Under the pieces are notes generated by a model. That model saw nothing but the letters and a program-made list of their open reading frames with translations. It made no database searches and had not been told where the DNA came from. DNA of 34,018 nt from Bacteroidales bacterium (GTDB lineage: Bacteria; Bacteroidota; Bacteroidia; Bacteroidales; WCHB1-69), in NCBI GenBank assembly GCA_031272025.1, contig JAISUP010000081.1, positions 1 to 34,018 on the forward strand, read 5' to 3'. Numbering within the stretch: the stretch's first letter is position 1; each line of letters begins with the position of its first letter. Positions 17,384 through 26,815 of this stretch are shown in pieces. The translations under genes and the position numbers were made by a program.

Positions 17384-17911
17384 ATGGCAAAAAAAGTTGC
17401 AGTTCTAGCAGTAAATCCGGTAAACGGATTAGGGTTGTTCCAATATTTGGAACCGTTTTTTGAAAGCGGCATTGCTTTCAAAGTCTTTGCTGTCGCGGAA
17501 ACCATGCGCATAAAAAGCAATTCGGGCGTTTTTCTGCAAGCAGATGATGTAATCGCCAACCTGAAAGGCAAGGAAGGTGATTTTGACGCGCTCGTGTTTG
17601 CTTGCGGCGATGCGATGCCGAAATTCTCCGAAAATGCCGCGAAACCTGAATATCAGGATTTGTTGGCAATACTGAAAGCCTTTGGCGACAAAGGGAAAAT
17701 TATTGCCGGGCATTGCGTTGGCGGTCTGCTGTTCGACATCACGGGCATCGCCTCCGGCAGGCGGTTGGCTTTGCACCCGTTTGTGAAAAACGCGGTAAAA
17801 AGCACGATGGGCACTGATGAAGCGTTTGTCGTTGATGGCAATATCTACACTGCTCAAACGGAAAAAACGCAAAATCTGTTGATTCCCGAATTATTGAAAG
17901 TACTGAAATGA
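17384..17911 (+). CDS. DJ-1/PfpI family protein
   Basis: VAVLAVNPVNGLGLFQYLEPFFE, DALVFACGDAMPKF, IAGHCVGGLLF (nucleophile-elbow Cys), TMGTDEAFVVDGNIYTAQT. Confidence 0.85.
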   Translation: MAKKVAVLAVNPVNGLGLFQYLEPFFESGIAFKVFAVAETMRIKSNSGVFLQADDVIANLKGKEGDFDALVFACGDAMPKFSENAAKPEYQDLLAILKAFGDKGKIIAGHCVGGLLFDITGIASGRRLALHPFVKNAVKSTMGTDEAFVVDGNIYTAQTEKTQNLLIPELLKVLK

Positions 17912-18060
17912 TGTGCGTGATCGTGTCATTGGCTAGTGTTGTGGCAACGATAGGGCAGATATCGAATGTCTTTATTACTTCTTGTTTTGCCGGTCGACAC
18001 GCTGCAATTACCAATTGCTGATTAAAATTAAAAAAGAAATTAAAATCAAAATTAAAAAAG

Positions 18061-18096
18061 AAACAGGCAAAAAGTTTTTATCTTTTGCCTGTTTTC
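18061..18096 (+). terminator. Rho-independent terminator
   Basis: AAACAGGCAAAA / TTTTGCCTGTTT 12-bp stem with trailing TT. Confidence 0.7.
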
Positions 18097-18107
18097 TATT
18101 ATTATCA

Positions 18108-18123
18108 GAGGCTGTATCAAAAG
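18108..18123. mobile_element. IS-end-like motif GAGGCTGTATCAAAAG (remnant)
   Basis: Matches the GAGGCTGTnTCAAAAG pattern common at Bacteroidetes IS termini; no transposase adjacent. Confidence 0.35.
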
Positions 18124-18154
18124 TAGAAAAACTGCGTCATTCAGGCGAAAGCCG

Positions 18155-18165
18155 CCCCCCCCCCC
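18155..18165. repeat. Poly-C tract (C11)
   Basis: Homopolymer read directly. Confidence 0.95.
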
Positions 18166-18209
18166 TTCTAATCGTTAATTTGTACACAACAAAAATCCGA
18201 AGAATTTTG

Positions 18210-18217
18210 TATCTTTG
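18210..18217 (+). promoter_or_regulatory. -7 element TATCTTTG upstream of coaD
   Basis: Exact match about 32 bp before the coaD ATG. Confidence 0.6.
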
Positions 18218-18248
18218 CACTAATTTTTATTGACAAACATGAATATAA

Positions 18249-18707
18249 ATGAGAACAGCCATTTTTCCCGGTAGTTTTGACCCGTTAACCCAAGGACACG
18301 TGGATATTATTTCCCGTGCATCCAATATGTTCGATAAAGTTTACGCGGCAATAGGGTGCAACAGCCAAAAAAAACCACTCTTTCCTTTGGAAAAACGGCA
18401 GGCATGGTTGCAAACCGTTTTTGCCCAAAACCCAAGCGTGGAAATTGTTACCTACGAAGGACTAACTGCCGATTTTTGTAAAAGAAACAATATTCACGTC
18501 ATTGTTAGAGGTATAAGAAATGGGAAAGACTTTGAATACGAGCAACAAATGGCAATGGCAAATCGCGTGATATGTCCAGATATAGATACCATCTTTTTAG
18601 TTGCCTCGCCCGCCTTAGCGCATGTATCTTCCGAATTGGTACGAGAAATTTACCGGTTGGGAGGCAACTATGATCTTTTCTTACCCAAAGAAATCGCGAA
18701 CTTATGA
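18249..18707 (+). CDS. coaD: Pantetheine-phosphate adenylyltransferase
   Basis: AIFPGSFDPLTQGHVDIISRA, ADFCKRNNIHVIVRGIRNGKDFEYE, VSSELVREI. Confidence 0.95.
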   Translation: MRTAIFPGSFDPLTQGHVDIISRASNMFDKVYAAIGCNSQKKPLFPLEKRQAWLQTVFAQNPSVEIVTYEGLTADFCKRNNIHVIVRGIRNGKDFEYEQQMAMANRVICPDIDTIFLVASPALAHVSSELVREIYRLGGNYDLFLPKEIANL

Positions 18708-20164
18708 TAAAAAAATGTATTCTTTTCTTTTACATGCTTTCTTGTTTGGCAGGTACTACGTTGCCCGCGTGGGGACAAAGTTCGCTCATGCCCAAAGAAA
18801 TCGTGATAGAGGGATATACTTCACTACCGCCTGGAGAAGAAGTGCGTCTTGTGGCTTTTAAAGATTTGCTCACTTACACCCCATTTGTCGCCGACAAAGA
18901 CAGGATAGATAAAAACGGACACTTTAAACTAACCTATGCCTCACCTCAAATTACCGTGATACAATTAGCCATAAGAACCTCAAAAGCAGAAATGATTGTT
19001 GCACCCGGTTGGACTTATTTTCTTGACGTTGAAATGGATAAAAACGCTTTCGACTTATTAGACCCCTCCGCGGTTGGAGCATTTCTACAAGTACGTCCCC
19101 GACAAAAAGATACGCTTGATCTCAACTATAAGATAAACCGCTTTAACTATTACCTGGAAAATGCATGCCAATATTTTATCCCGAACATGCTATATCAAAA
19201 CAATAAAGACCGGCACGATAGCCTCATGCTTCTATTGAGAAAGCACTTTCCCGTGAGAAAAGAACCTGCCAACTTTTATCAATCCTATATGTATTACGCC
19301 GCGGGCGCCATTGATTTGCCTTTTTATCATAAAAAAGCAGATACGATTTATTCCCTTTATTTTGACAACGATAACATTTTGTACAACAATCCTGCTTACA
19401 TGACCTTATTTAAAGAATTTTACGGGAATTATTTTAGTTCTACCTCTATTTCAAAAAACGCGCTAAACGAATACATTAACATTAAACCAAACTATAGAGA
19501 ACTCTTTAACGAAATTGGACGAAACCCGATATTCGTGAACGAGCGTGTGCGCGAGTTGGCAATTATTCTAAACTTATGGCAAAGTTACGGCAAAAAAGAA
19601 TTTTTTATCCCCCATATCGAAATCATACTCAACTACATCAAAGAAAATACACATTTTGAAGAACATAAAGTGATTGTTGAAGATGTATTGTCGCTGATTT
19701 TGGCAAAAAACGAACAATATGTCATGGATAGTATATTATTTACATCGCCTGACGAAGAAAAGAAAACATTGCAAGATTGTCGCGGGAAATGGATTTACGT
19801 GCAATTTTACAATTTAAATTGTACGGATTGTATTCGAGAGATGCTAATAATTAAAGAATTACAAGAAAAATATAAAGACACATTGTTATTTGTCAGTATC
19901 TCGTTAGATTTTAATTTTGAAGATTTTGCTATTTTTTACAAGACCCAATGTCATTTGTTCCCGTGGCAGTTTCTGCATTTTAATCAACAATACATGTGGC
20001 TTGACATCTTAGGCGTCAACACGTTGCCGGATGCATTACTGATATCGCCTTCGGGGAAACTCAACGACAGGTTACCTCCACCGCCATCCGAAGGACTGTC
20101 GGAATATTTGCTGCATCGTTTTTTTAAACCGGAAGATAAAAAAGGATATAAAATAAACCGATAA
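18704..20164 (+). CDS. Secreted/periplasmic thioredoxin-like protein (TlpA-like C-terminus with CTDC)
   Basis: Signal peptide MIKKCILFFYMLSCLAGTTLPAWG; C-terminal RGKWIYVQFYNLNCTDCIREM...LGVNTLPDALLISPSGKL. Confidence 0.75.
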   Translation: MIKKCILFFYMLSCLAGTTLPAWGQSSLMPKEIVIEGYTSLPPGEEVRLVAFKDLLTYTPFVADKDRIDKNGHFKLTYASPQITVIQLAIRTSKAEMIVAPGWTYFLDVEMDKNAFDLLDPSAVGAFLQVRPRQKDTLDLNYKINRFNYYLENACQYFIPNMLYQNNKDRHDSLMLLLRKHFPVRKEPANFYQSYMYYAAGAIDLPFYHKKADTIYSLYFDNDNILYNNPAYMTLFKEFYGNYFSSTSISKNALNEYINIKPNYRELFNEIGRNPIFVNERVRELAIILNLWQSYGKKEFFIPHIEIILNYIKENTHFEEHKVIVEDVLSLILAKNEQYVMDSILFTSPDEEKKTLQDCRGKWIYVQFYNLNCTDCIREMLIIKELQEKYKDTLLFVSISLDFNFEDFAIFYKTQCHLFPWQFLHFNQQYMWLDILGVNTLPDALLISPSGKLNDRLPPPPSEGLSEYLLHRFFKPEDKKGYKINR

Positions 20165-20255
20165 TCATGAAAACACAAATCAAAAAAAAATTGTATTTTC
20201 GTAGTTCCATTTTTATAACAGAAACATTTTTGTAACACCTTAATTCATAAATAAT

Positions 20256-20477
20256 ATGGCAGTAAAAGGAACGTTGGTAATCAACAAAGAAAAGTGCAAA
20301 GGTTGTGCGGTATGCACGACAGGTTGCCCGCAAAACGTGATAGCTCTCTCGAAAAACGTGAATAGCAAGGGCTATAATTATCTGGAAATGACAAACGAGG
20401 ATGCGTGCATCGGTTGTGCGAATTGTGCGATATTATGTCCCGATGGCGTGTTGGAAGTATATAGAGTGAAATTGTAA
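20256..20477 (+). CDS. 4Fe-4S ferredoxin subunit of a 2-oxoacid:ferredoxin oxidoreductase
   Basis: CKGCAVCTTGCPQ and CIGCANCAILCP clusters; directly upstream of the alpha subunit. Confidence 0.85.
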   Translation: MAVKGTLVINKEKCKGCAVCTTGCPQNVIALSKNVNSKGYNYLEMTNEDACIGCANCAILCPDGVLEVYRVKL

Positions 20478-20487
20478 AAAAGTGAAT

Positions 20488-21564
20488 ATGAAAGAGTTAA
20501 GATTAATGAAAGGCAATGAGGCGATAGCCGAAGGAGCAATTCGCTGTGGCGTGGACGGTTATTTTGGCTACCCAATTACCCCACAATCGGAAGTATTGGA
20601 ATACTTAATGGCAGAAAAGCCCCACGAGAAAACCGGTATGGTAGTGGTGCAAGCCGAAAGTGAAGTCGCCTCTATTAATATGGTATACGGGGGTGCCGCG
20701 TTAGGGAAGCGAGTAATGACCTCGTCCTCCAGTCCGGGGGTAAGTCTCATGCAAGAGGGTATCTCCTACATCGCGGGTGCCGAATTACCCGCGTTGGTCG
20801 TGAACGTGGTTCGCGGCGGTCCGGGATTAGGAACCATACAACCTTCGCAAGCCGACTATTTCCAGACCGTGAAAGGAGGTGGGCATGGGGACTACAAACT
20901 CATCACGCTCGCGCCTGCATCGGTACAAGAAATGTACGATTTTGTAGAACTTGCCTTCACCCTTGCCTTCAAATACCGCAATCCTGCCATGATCTTGTCT
21001 GACGGTATCATCGGACAAGTTATGGAAAAAGTGGAAATAGGCGACTATCAGCCCCGTTGGACTAACGAATACATCGCGGAACATTTCCCATGGGCACTTA
21101 CCGGAGCCGAAAATCGCCCGCACAATATCGTTACCTCGTTAGAATTGGATGCCGCTAAGCAAGAACAAGTAAACCTGCGTTTGCAGGCTAAATATCGCGA
21201 ATGCGAGGCAAACGAAGTTCGATACGAAGCCATCAAATGCGAAGATGCGGATTACCTCATCGTTGCTTACGGGTCCTCGGCACGCATTAGCCTCAAAGCC
21301 GTGCAACTCGCCAGAGAAAGTGGTATCAAAGTCGGGTTGTTGCGTCCCATTACTTTATGGCCATTCCCTTCTAAAATCATTAACGAACTCGGCAAAAAAG
21401 TAAAAGGTATCCTGACCGTAGAAATGAGCGCGGGACAAATGGTCGAAGACGTTAAATTATCCGTGAAATGTAGTGTCCCCGTAGAACATTACGGGCGATT
21501 TGGCGGCATTATTCCTTCACCAAATGAAATCGTTGAAATTATTAAAGAAAGATTGATAAAATAA
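20488..21564 (+). CDS. 2-oxoacid:ferredoxin oxidoreductase alpha subunit (VorB/KorA-like)
   Basis: KGNEAIAEGAIRCGVDGYFGYPITPQSEVLEYL, TSSSSPGVSLMQEGISYIAGAELPALVVNVVRGGPGLGTIQPSQADYFQ. Confidence 0.92.
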   Translation: MKELRLMKGNEAIAEGAIRCGVDGYFGYPITPQSEVLEYLMAEKPHEKTGMVVVQAESEVASINMVYGGAALGKRVMTSSSSPGVSLMQEGISYIAGAELPALVVNVVRGGPGLGTIQPSQADYFQTVKGGGHGDYKLITLAPASVQEMYDFVELAFTLAFKYRNPAMILSDGIIGQVMEKVEIGDYQPRWTNEYIAEHFPWALTGAENRPHNIVTSLELDAAKQEQVNLRLQAKYRECEANEVRYEAIKCEDADYLIVAYGSSARISLKAVQLARESGIKVGLLRPITLWPFPSKIINELGKKVKGILTVEMSAGQMVEDVKLSVKCSVPVEHYGRFGGIIPSPNEIVEIIKERLIK

Positions 21565-21580
21565 AAATCAAATTAACCCC

Positions 21581-24190
21581 TTAGTCCATCGAACCATTGA
21601 TGGATATGGAGAATTTGCCGCCTCTGGCTGTAGTTTGACCGGGGAGCGGGTCGAAGCCATAGCCCCAATCAAATCCGAGTAGCCCGAACATGGGTAAATG
21701 AATTCTAATACCTACACCTGCAGATTTGTAGAGTGAGAATGGGCTATATTTACGAATATTTGTCCACACGTTACCTGCTTCCGCGAAGGCGAGCATATAG
21801 ATGGTCGCGCTGGGGTTGAGCGTGATGGGGTAACGCAATTCGGCAGTGAACTTATTGTATATCGTGCCGCCGTCAGTCGGGGTAAAGTCGGTATCTTCGT
21901 AACCGCGCATTCCTATCACTTCACGACCGTCTAATTGATACAACGCGAGCCCATCGCCGCCAAGATAAAACCGCTCGAAAGGCGTGTTCCCTATCGCGGG
22001 GTTATAATATCCCATAAAACCACTCTTTAAGCGCAAATTGAGTACGAAATTTTCCACGATACGTGTGAACCAAGAAATATTGAATTTCCATTTATGAAAT
22101 TCTAACCATTTGTATTTTTCGGCAGCCTCTAACGTAGCATAGTCTCTATTATTCATGAGCGAAAAGGGCGGCGTAAGTTGTACCGAGAACAAGATATTAG
22201 AGCCTTCGCGCGGGTAAATGGGGGCATTGACCGAATTGCGCTCCAACGCGAAAGTATAACTAATGCTATTGGCATAACCATCGGGAAAAACAAAAGCATA
22301 ACTATAATTTACCACGTGATAGTTTTGATACATGAGCGTGTGCGACATTTGGAAATAGTCGTCAGGCCATTTTAGTTTTGACCCCAACGACAACGAAACC
22401 CCCATGATAGAAATGGCGGAATAACGTTCATCGCTTTTTTTGTAGCCGTTATAGTTTTGCGTTTGGTAATACAATACCGCCGAGAGGGAATTGGGTTTTT
22501 TGCCGCCCAGCCAAGGCTCGGTAAAAGAAATAGAATAGTTGGAGTACCATATCGCGTTGGTAGAGATACGCAAGGCTAATCGTTGCCCGTCTCCTCCGGG
22601 GATAGGCGACCACGCGTCTTTTTTAAACATTCTTTTGAACGAAAAATTGTTAAAAGAGATACCCGCGCTTAGCAATAGGCTACCGGAGCCATAACCCGCG
22701 GACAATTCAAATTGGTCGGAGGAGGTTTCTTCTACCTGATATTCTATATCTACCGTACCGTCTTCGGGGTTAGGCTTGGGTACCACGTTCATTTTTTCCT
22801 GATTAAAATAGCCTAATGCCAGCAAAACCTGTTGGGTACGAATAATATCAGCCCTGTTAAATAATTGCCCGGGTATGGTGGTTACTTCTCTCAAAATCAC
22901 GTTGTCGTTGGTCTTCGTGTTTCCCGATATCGTGATTTTGTTGTAGGTGGCTTGTTTGCCTTCGTTGATACGGATTTCCATGTCAATAGAATCCCCGTCA
23001 ATGAGAGTTTCTACCGGTATGGCACGGAAAAAAAGATAACCATCGTTCATGTAGAGCGAACTGATATCCGTACCCGCTTCGTTCATTGAAAGGTTTTTAT
23101 TGAGTTGGGTAAGGTTATACACATCGCCTTTTTCCACGCGTAGCAATTGTTTCAATAAGTCGGAGTTATATTTAGTATTGCCTATAAAACGAATATCACG
23201 AAAATAATACTTTTTTCCTTCATGAACTTTTATATTGATAATCATTTCATTACCTTCAATCCGGATGCTGTCGTCTTCTATTTTCGCATCTCTGTATCCC
23301 AACTCGTTATAACGGTTAACCAAATTTATTTTATCGGTTTCGTATTTATCTTCGATAAATTTTGAGGATTTCATGATGCGCATTTTTACTCTCTCGGAAA
23401 AATAGTCGCGGGCATGTTCCAATATATCTTTAGAGGCATAATAATCAGGGTGTTTGAACATATAAAGAGCAAAAGTATCCAATTTATAGAAAGGCATGAA
23501 CCTTGATTTTTCTTTGGTATCTTTCATCCCTTTGGTCAATTGTGCTTTTGTTACTTCTTGATTGCCAATAATGTTAATGGTAGCTATTCGTACTTTTTTG
23601 CCTTTATGAATTTCAAAGAATAGATTTACCCCGTTAGATACTTTGGTATCGGGTTCTTCTTTCACGGTAACAGAGCAATTATAGTATCCTTTTTCTATTA
23701 GATATTGTTTGATGACATTGCAGCAAGTAATTTTAAGATTGTCGTTGACAATATTGCCTTGCGAGATTTTAATTTTTTCGCGAATATCGTTCTCGTTACT
23801 TTTCGATACCCCGCTAAAAGCGAAGGACACGAGACGTGCCCGCTCTTTTAGAGAAAGTTCGAGAAAAGCCATATCGCCTCTCGTGCTAATAAGCGAGATA
23901 TTGATATCTTCGTACATCCCTGTTTCCCAGAGTTTTTTAATGGATTTTGCAATTTCGTCTCCCGGTATTTCAATCATGTCGCCTATTTTAAATAGCAACA
24001 TTCGCTGGTCAAAACGGGCGATGCCTGAAACCGTGATACCCCCGATTTCATATTTTTGTGGGTGATTATAATCTACTACCACCGCGGTATCATTTCCTGT
24101 CCCCGACCATACAACTTGTCCATAACCATTTAAACTAAAAATAGTTATAACCAAAAGAGCGAGAATATACCTGCTATTTTTTTTCGGCAT
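21581..24190 (-). CDS. bamA: Outer membrane protein assembly factor BamA
   Basis: POTRA repeats (IGGITVSGIARFDQRMLLFKIGD..., VRIATINIIGNQEVTKAQL, YFRDIRFIGNTKYNSDLLKQLL, TYNKITISGNTKTNDNVILRE) and Omp85 barrel (GMRGYEDTDFTPTDGGTIYNKFTAELRYPI). Confidence 0.93.
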   Translation of the reverse strand: MPKKNSRYILALLVITIFSLNGYGQVVWSGTGNDTAVVVDYNHPQKYEIGGITVSGIARFDQRMLLFKIGDMIEIPGDEIAKSIKKLWETGMYEDINISLISTRGDMAFLELSLKERARLVSFAFSGVSKSNENDIREKIKISQGNIVNDNLKITCCNVIKQYLIEKGYYNCSVTVKEEPDTKVSNGVNLFFEIHKGKKVRIATINIIGNQEVTKAQLTKGMKDTKEKSRFMPFYKLDTFALYMFKHPDYYASKDILEHARDYFSERVKMRIMKSSKFIEDKYETDKINLVNRYNELGYRDAKIEDDSIRIEGNEMIINIKVHEGKKYYFRDIRFIGNTKYNSDLLKQLLRVEKGDVYNLTQLNKNLSMNEAGTDISSLYMNDGYLFFRAIPVETLIDGDSIDMEIRINEGKQATYNKITISGNTKTNDNVILREVTTIPGQLFNRADIIRTQQVLLALGYFNQEKMNVVPKPNPEDGTVDIEYQVEETSSDQFELSAGYGSGSLLLSAGISFNNFSFKRMFKKDAWSPIPGGDGQRLALRISTNAIWYSNYSISFTEPWLGGKKPNSLSAVLYYQTQNYNGYKKSDERYSAISIMGVSLSLGSKLKWPDDYFQMSHTLMYQNYHVVNYSYAFVFPDGYANSISYTFALERNSVNAPIYPREGSNILFSVQLTPPFSLMNNRDYATLEAAEKYKWLEFHKWKFNISWFTRIVENFVLNLRLKSGFMGYYNPAIGNTPFERFYLGGDGLALYQLDGREVIGMRGYEDTDFTPTDGGTIYNKFTAELRYPITLNPSATIYMLAFAEAGNVWTNIRKYSPFSLYKSAGVGIRIHLPMFGLLGFDWGYGFDPLPGQTTARGGKFSISINGSMD

Positions 24191-24265
24191 TATAAAAATT
24201 TAATAATAAAACGCGAAGGTACAAAAAAAAGTAACAAGATGGCACGAAAAATGACGAAAAAAAAC

Positions 24266-25030
24266 TCATATTTCATGCTCGACCTGTTCTCCGGTTTTTC
24301 CAAAACGGCGTTGTCTTTTCGAGAAATCAAGAATGATGTTCCACAAATGTTCTTTACGGAAGTCTGGCCACATCGCGGGCACGAAGAAAAGTTCGGTATA
24401 TGCTATTTGCCAAAGGAGAAAATTGCTTATTCTATAGTCACCTCCTGTTCTAATTAAGATATCCGGGTCAGGCATGTCGCGGGTACACAGGTAGTGGGGT
24501 ATCTTTTCCTGAGATATTTGTTCGGGGCAGAGTGTCCCTTCGTTGATGTCTCTAATCATATTTTTCAGGGCATGCGCGAGTTCCCAACGCCCGCTGTAAC
24601 TTAAAGCCAAAATCACGGTCAGTCCGGTATTGTCGCGGGTGTCGCGGGTAATTTGTGACAATTGCTCTTGACAATGCGCGGGTAAAGAGGCAATGTCTCC
24701 TATCGTTTGCAAACGCACGCGGTTTTTCATCAGGTTTTCTTTTTCGAGATGAATGGTCTGTACTAACAACGCGATTAAGGCATCGATTTCAAATTTAGGA
24801 CGATTCCAATTTTCGGTAGAAAAGGCATAGAGGGTAAGGAACCGGATACCGGCTTCTCCCGCCCCTTCAATAGTGCTTCGCACAGAAAGTACTCCTTGCT
24901 GATGCCCGTGAACCCGTTCGAGACCCTGTGATTTAGCCCAACGCCCGTTCCCATCCATGATAATCGCGATGTGTTTTGGCAACTGTTTGTCGGTCAATAA
25001 TTTAATTTGCTCTATAAGCGACATGTTCAT
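24266..25030 (-). CDS. uppS: Isoprenyl transferase (undecaprenyl diphosphate synthase)
   Basis: PKHIAIIMDGNGRWAKSQGLERVHGHQQG, LTLYAFSTENWNRP, DPDILIRTGGDYRISNFLLWQIAYTELFF. Confidence 0.95.
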   Translation of the reverse strand: MNMSLIEQIKLLTDKQLPKHIAIIMDGNGRWAKSQGLERVHGHQQGVLSVRSTIEGAGEAGIRFLTLYAFSTENWNRPKFEIDALIALLVQTIHLEKENLMKNRVRLQTIGDIASLPAHCQEQLSQITRDTRDNTGLTVILALSYSGRWELAHALKNMIRDINEGTLCPEQISQEKIPHYLCTRDMPDPDILIRTGGDYRISNFLLWQIAYTELFFVPAMWPDFRKEHLWNIILDFSKRQRRFGKTGEQVEHEI

Positions 25031-25049
25031 TATTTATTGATAAAAAAAT

Positions 25050-25886
25050 TTAATGTTTTTTTCCCAACCGTTTTCGTATATTGATATGTCTGCGGATATT
25101 ACAACTTTGGTCTTCATTTCCGAATTTGAAAGTAACCGAGCCGCCGAGGAAAGAATAGAGGTCGTGGGTTGTAGAGTTCCCGCGTCCGGTACCTGCTTTA
25201 TGAAGGGTTTCGGAGCGGTCGGCAAGTGCCGCTACGACATCGCCGCGTTCCTTGGCTAATACTTGATTGTCATAGTAAGTTCCCCCCACGTCATCAAGGT
25301 AATCGGTAAACGTGTATCTCATTCCCCATTCTACGCCTAAGGAGATAAATTTCCCGATATTTACTTTTAGCCCGATCCCGAAAGGAATGGCTACTGACGT
25401 GAGCGAATAGTAGTTTTTGCCACCGGGCAGTCCCTGACCTTCTGTACCAAGATGTTGTAATGCATACGTTTGTCCGTTATATTCGGTTTGCGGGTTAAAC
25501 GAAAAGACCACAATTCCCGTGCAAATGTAAGGGGTAAAGCGGTTTTCTCCCGATTGATTGTAAATATTAAAGAAGTTGAGTTCTCCCTGCACGGCAATTT
25601 CGGTAATGGGGGAATGAAAATCTAAACCCCTTTCGTATTGTTTGTTGGTATTCGCGTCGCTGGCACTCACGTTGGCAAAAATAATCGTGGCACGTACCGC
25701 CCATCGCGGGGTAATGTTGTAACGATAAAGGATACCCCCGGCTACCGAAGGTTGCGCGAAAAGCGTGGTAGGATTAAGTTCCCCTAAATAAAAAGACGTG
25801 CCCGCGAATGCCCCTATTTCCGATTTTTGGGCTTGCATACCAAAAACAATGGCAAACAAAAAGATAAAACTGATAACTTTTTTCAT
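25050..25886 (-). CDS. DUF6089-type outer membrane protein (start at MKKVISF)
   Basis: KSEIGAFAGTSFYLGELNP, small barrel; located upstream of uppS-bamA as in many Bacteroidetes; promoter CAAAGATA (minus) at 25906-25913 supports start 25886. Confidence 0.8.
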   Translation of the reverse strand: MKKVISFIFLFAIVFGMQAQKSEIGAFAGTSFYLGELNPTTLFAQPSVAGGILYRYNITPRWAVRATIIFANVSASDANTNKQYERGLDFHSPITEIAVQGELNFFNIYNQSGENRFTPYICTGIVVFSFNPQTEYNGQTYALQHLGTEGQGLPGGKNYYSLTSVAIPFGIGLKVNIGKFISLGVEWGMRYTFTDYLDDVGGTYYDNQVLAKERGDVVAALADRSETLHKAGTGRGNSTTHDLYSFLGGSVTFKFGNEDQSCNIRRHINIRKRLGKKH

Positions 25887-26045
25887 GACATAAATAAATA
25901 CGGTGCAAAGATACAATTTATTTAAATATTGACCCCTTTTTTCGGTGGTTGATTTTTTTTTTCGTACCTTCGCGAAAATTTTTAAAGAATATATCATTCT
26001 TAAAAAAAATCAAATTTAATAATCACCAATAATTACGAAAAGAAA

Positions 26046-26795
26046 ATGTACAAATTAGTATTGGTAAGGCATGGACAAAGCGAATGGAACGAGAAGAATC
26101 TGTTCACGGGTTGGACAGATGTTGATCTTACGGAAAGAGGCATGCGAGAAGCCACGGAAGCAGGAAAAACCTTAAAAAACGAGGGTTTCCAATTCAGGTA
26201 TGCCTTCACGTCATTTTTGAAAAGAGCCATTAAAACCAATCAATTGCTATTAGAGGCAATGGATTTGCTTTGGATACCGGTGGAAAAGAGTTGGCGGTTG
26301 AATGAGAAACATTACGGGACTTTGCAAGGCATGAACAAAACCGAAATGGTAGAGCAGTATGGGGCAGAGCAAGTTCAATTGTGGAGACGCAGTTATGATG
26401 TGCGCCCGCCCGCGATACCGGATACGGATGCACGAAACCCGCGGCATGATGCTCGATACCAAGGCTATAATGACCCCGCCGCTACCCCGGGAACAGAAGC
26501 TCTCATAGATACCGTGGGGCGAATTATTCCTTATTGGACAAATAATATTCGTCCTAAATTGCACGAACATCAACAAGTTTTAGTAACCGCGCACGGGAAT
26601 AGTCTGCGCGGGATCATTAAATACCTCAAACATATATCGGACAACGATATTGTTTCACTGAATTTGCCCACGGGTATCCCGTATGTTTTTGAACTCGATG
26701 AACAAGATAACGTGCTTAAAGACTACTTCTTAGCCGATGATGAAACCCTGAAAAAACTCATGGAAGAAGTAGCAAATCAAACCCGTCAAAAATAA
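26046..26795 (+). CDS. gpmA: 2,3-bisphosphoglycerate-dependent phosphoglycerate mutase
   Basis: [53 protein letters not shown]. Confidence 0.95.
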   Translation: MYKLVLVRHGQSEWNEKNLFTGWTDVDLTERGMREATEAGKTLKNEGFQFRYAFTSFLKRAIKTNQLLLEAMDLLWIPVEKSWRLNEKHYGTLQGMNKTEMVEQYGAEQVQLWRRSYDVRPPAIPDTDARNPRHDARYQGYNDPAATPGTEALIDTVGRIIPYWTNNIRPKLHEHQQVLVTAHGNSLRGIIKYLKHISDNDIVSLNLPTGIPYVFELDEQDNVLKDYFLADDETLKKLMEEVANQTRQK

Positions 26796-26815
26796 AAAAA
26801 CGGAGCAAAATCGCG

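Noticed and set aside
17429-18014. Minus-strand ORFs (147 aa, 91 aa) opposite the DJ-1 gene
   Set aside because: Antisense to a strongly supported DJ-1 coding sequence; no domain signature
18021-18064. Repeated AAAATTAAAAAAGAAA tracts resembling a short repeat array
   Set aside because: Low-complexity A/T sequence, two imperfect copies, no spacers; not CRISPR
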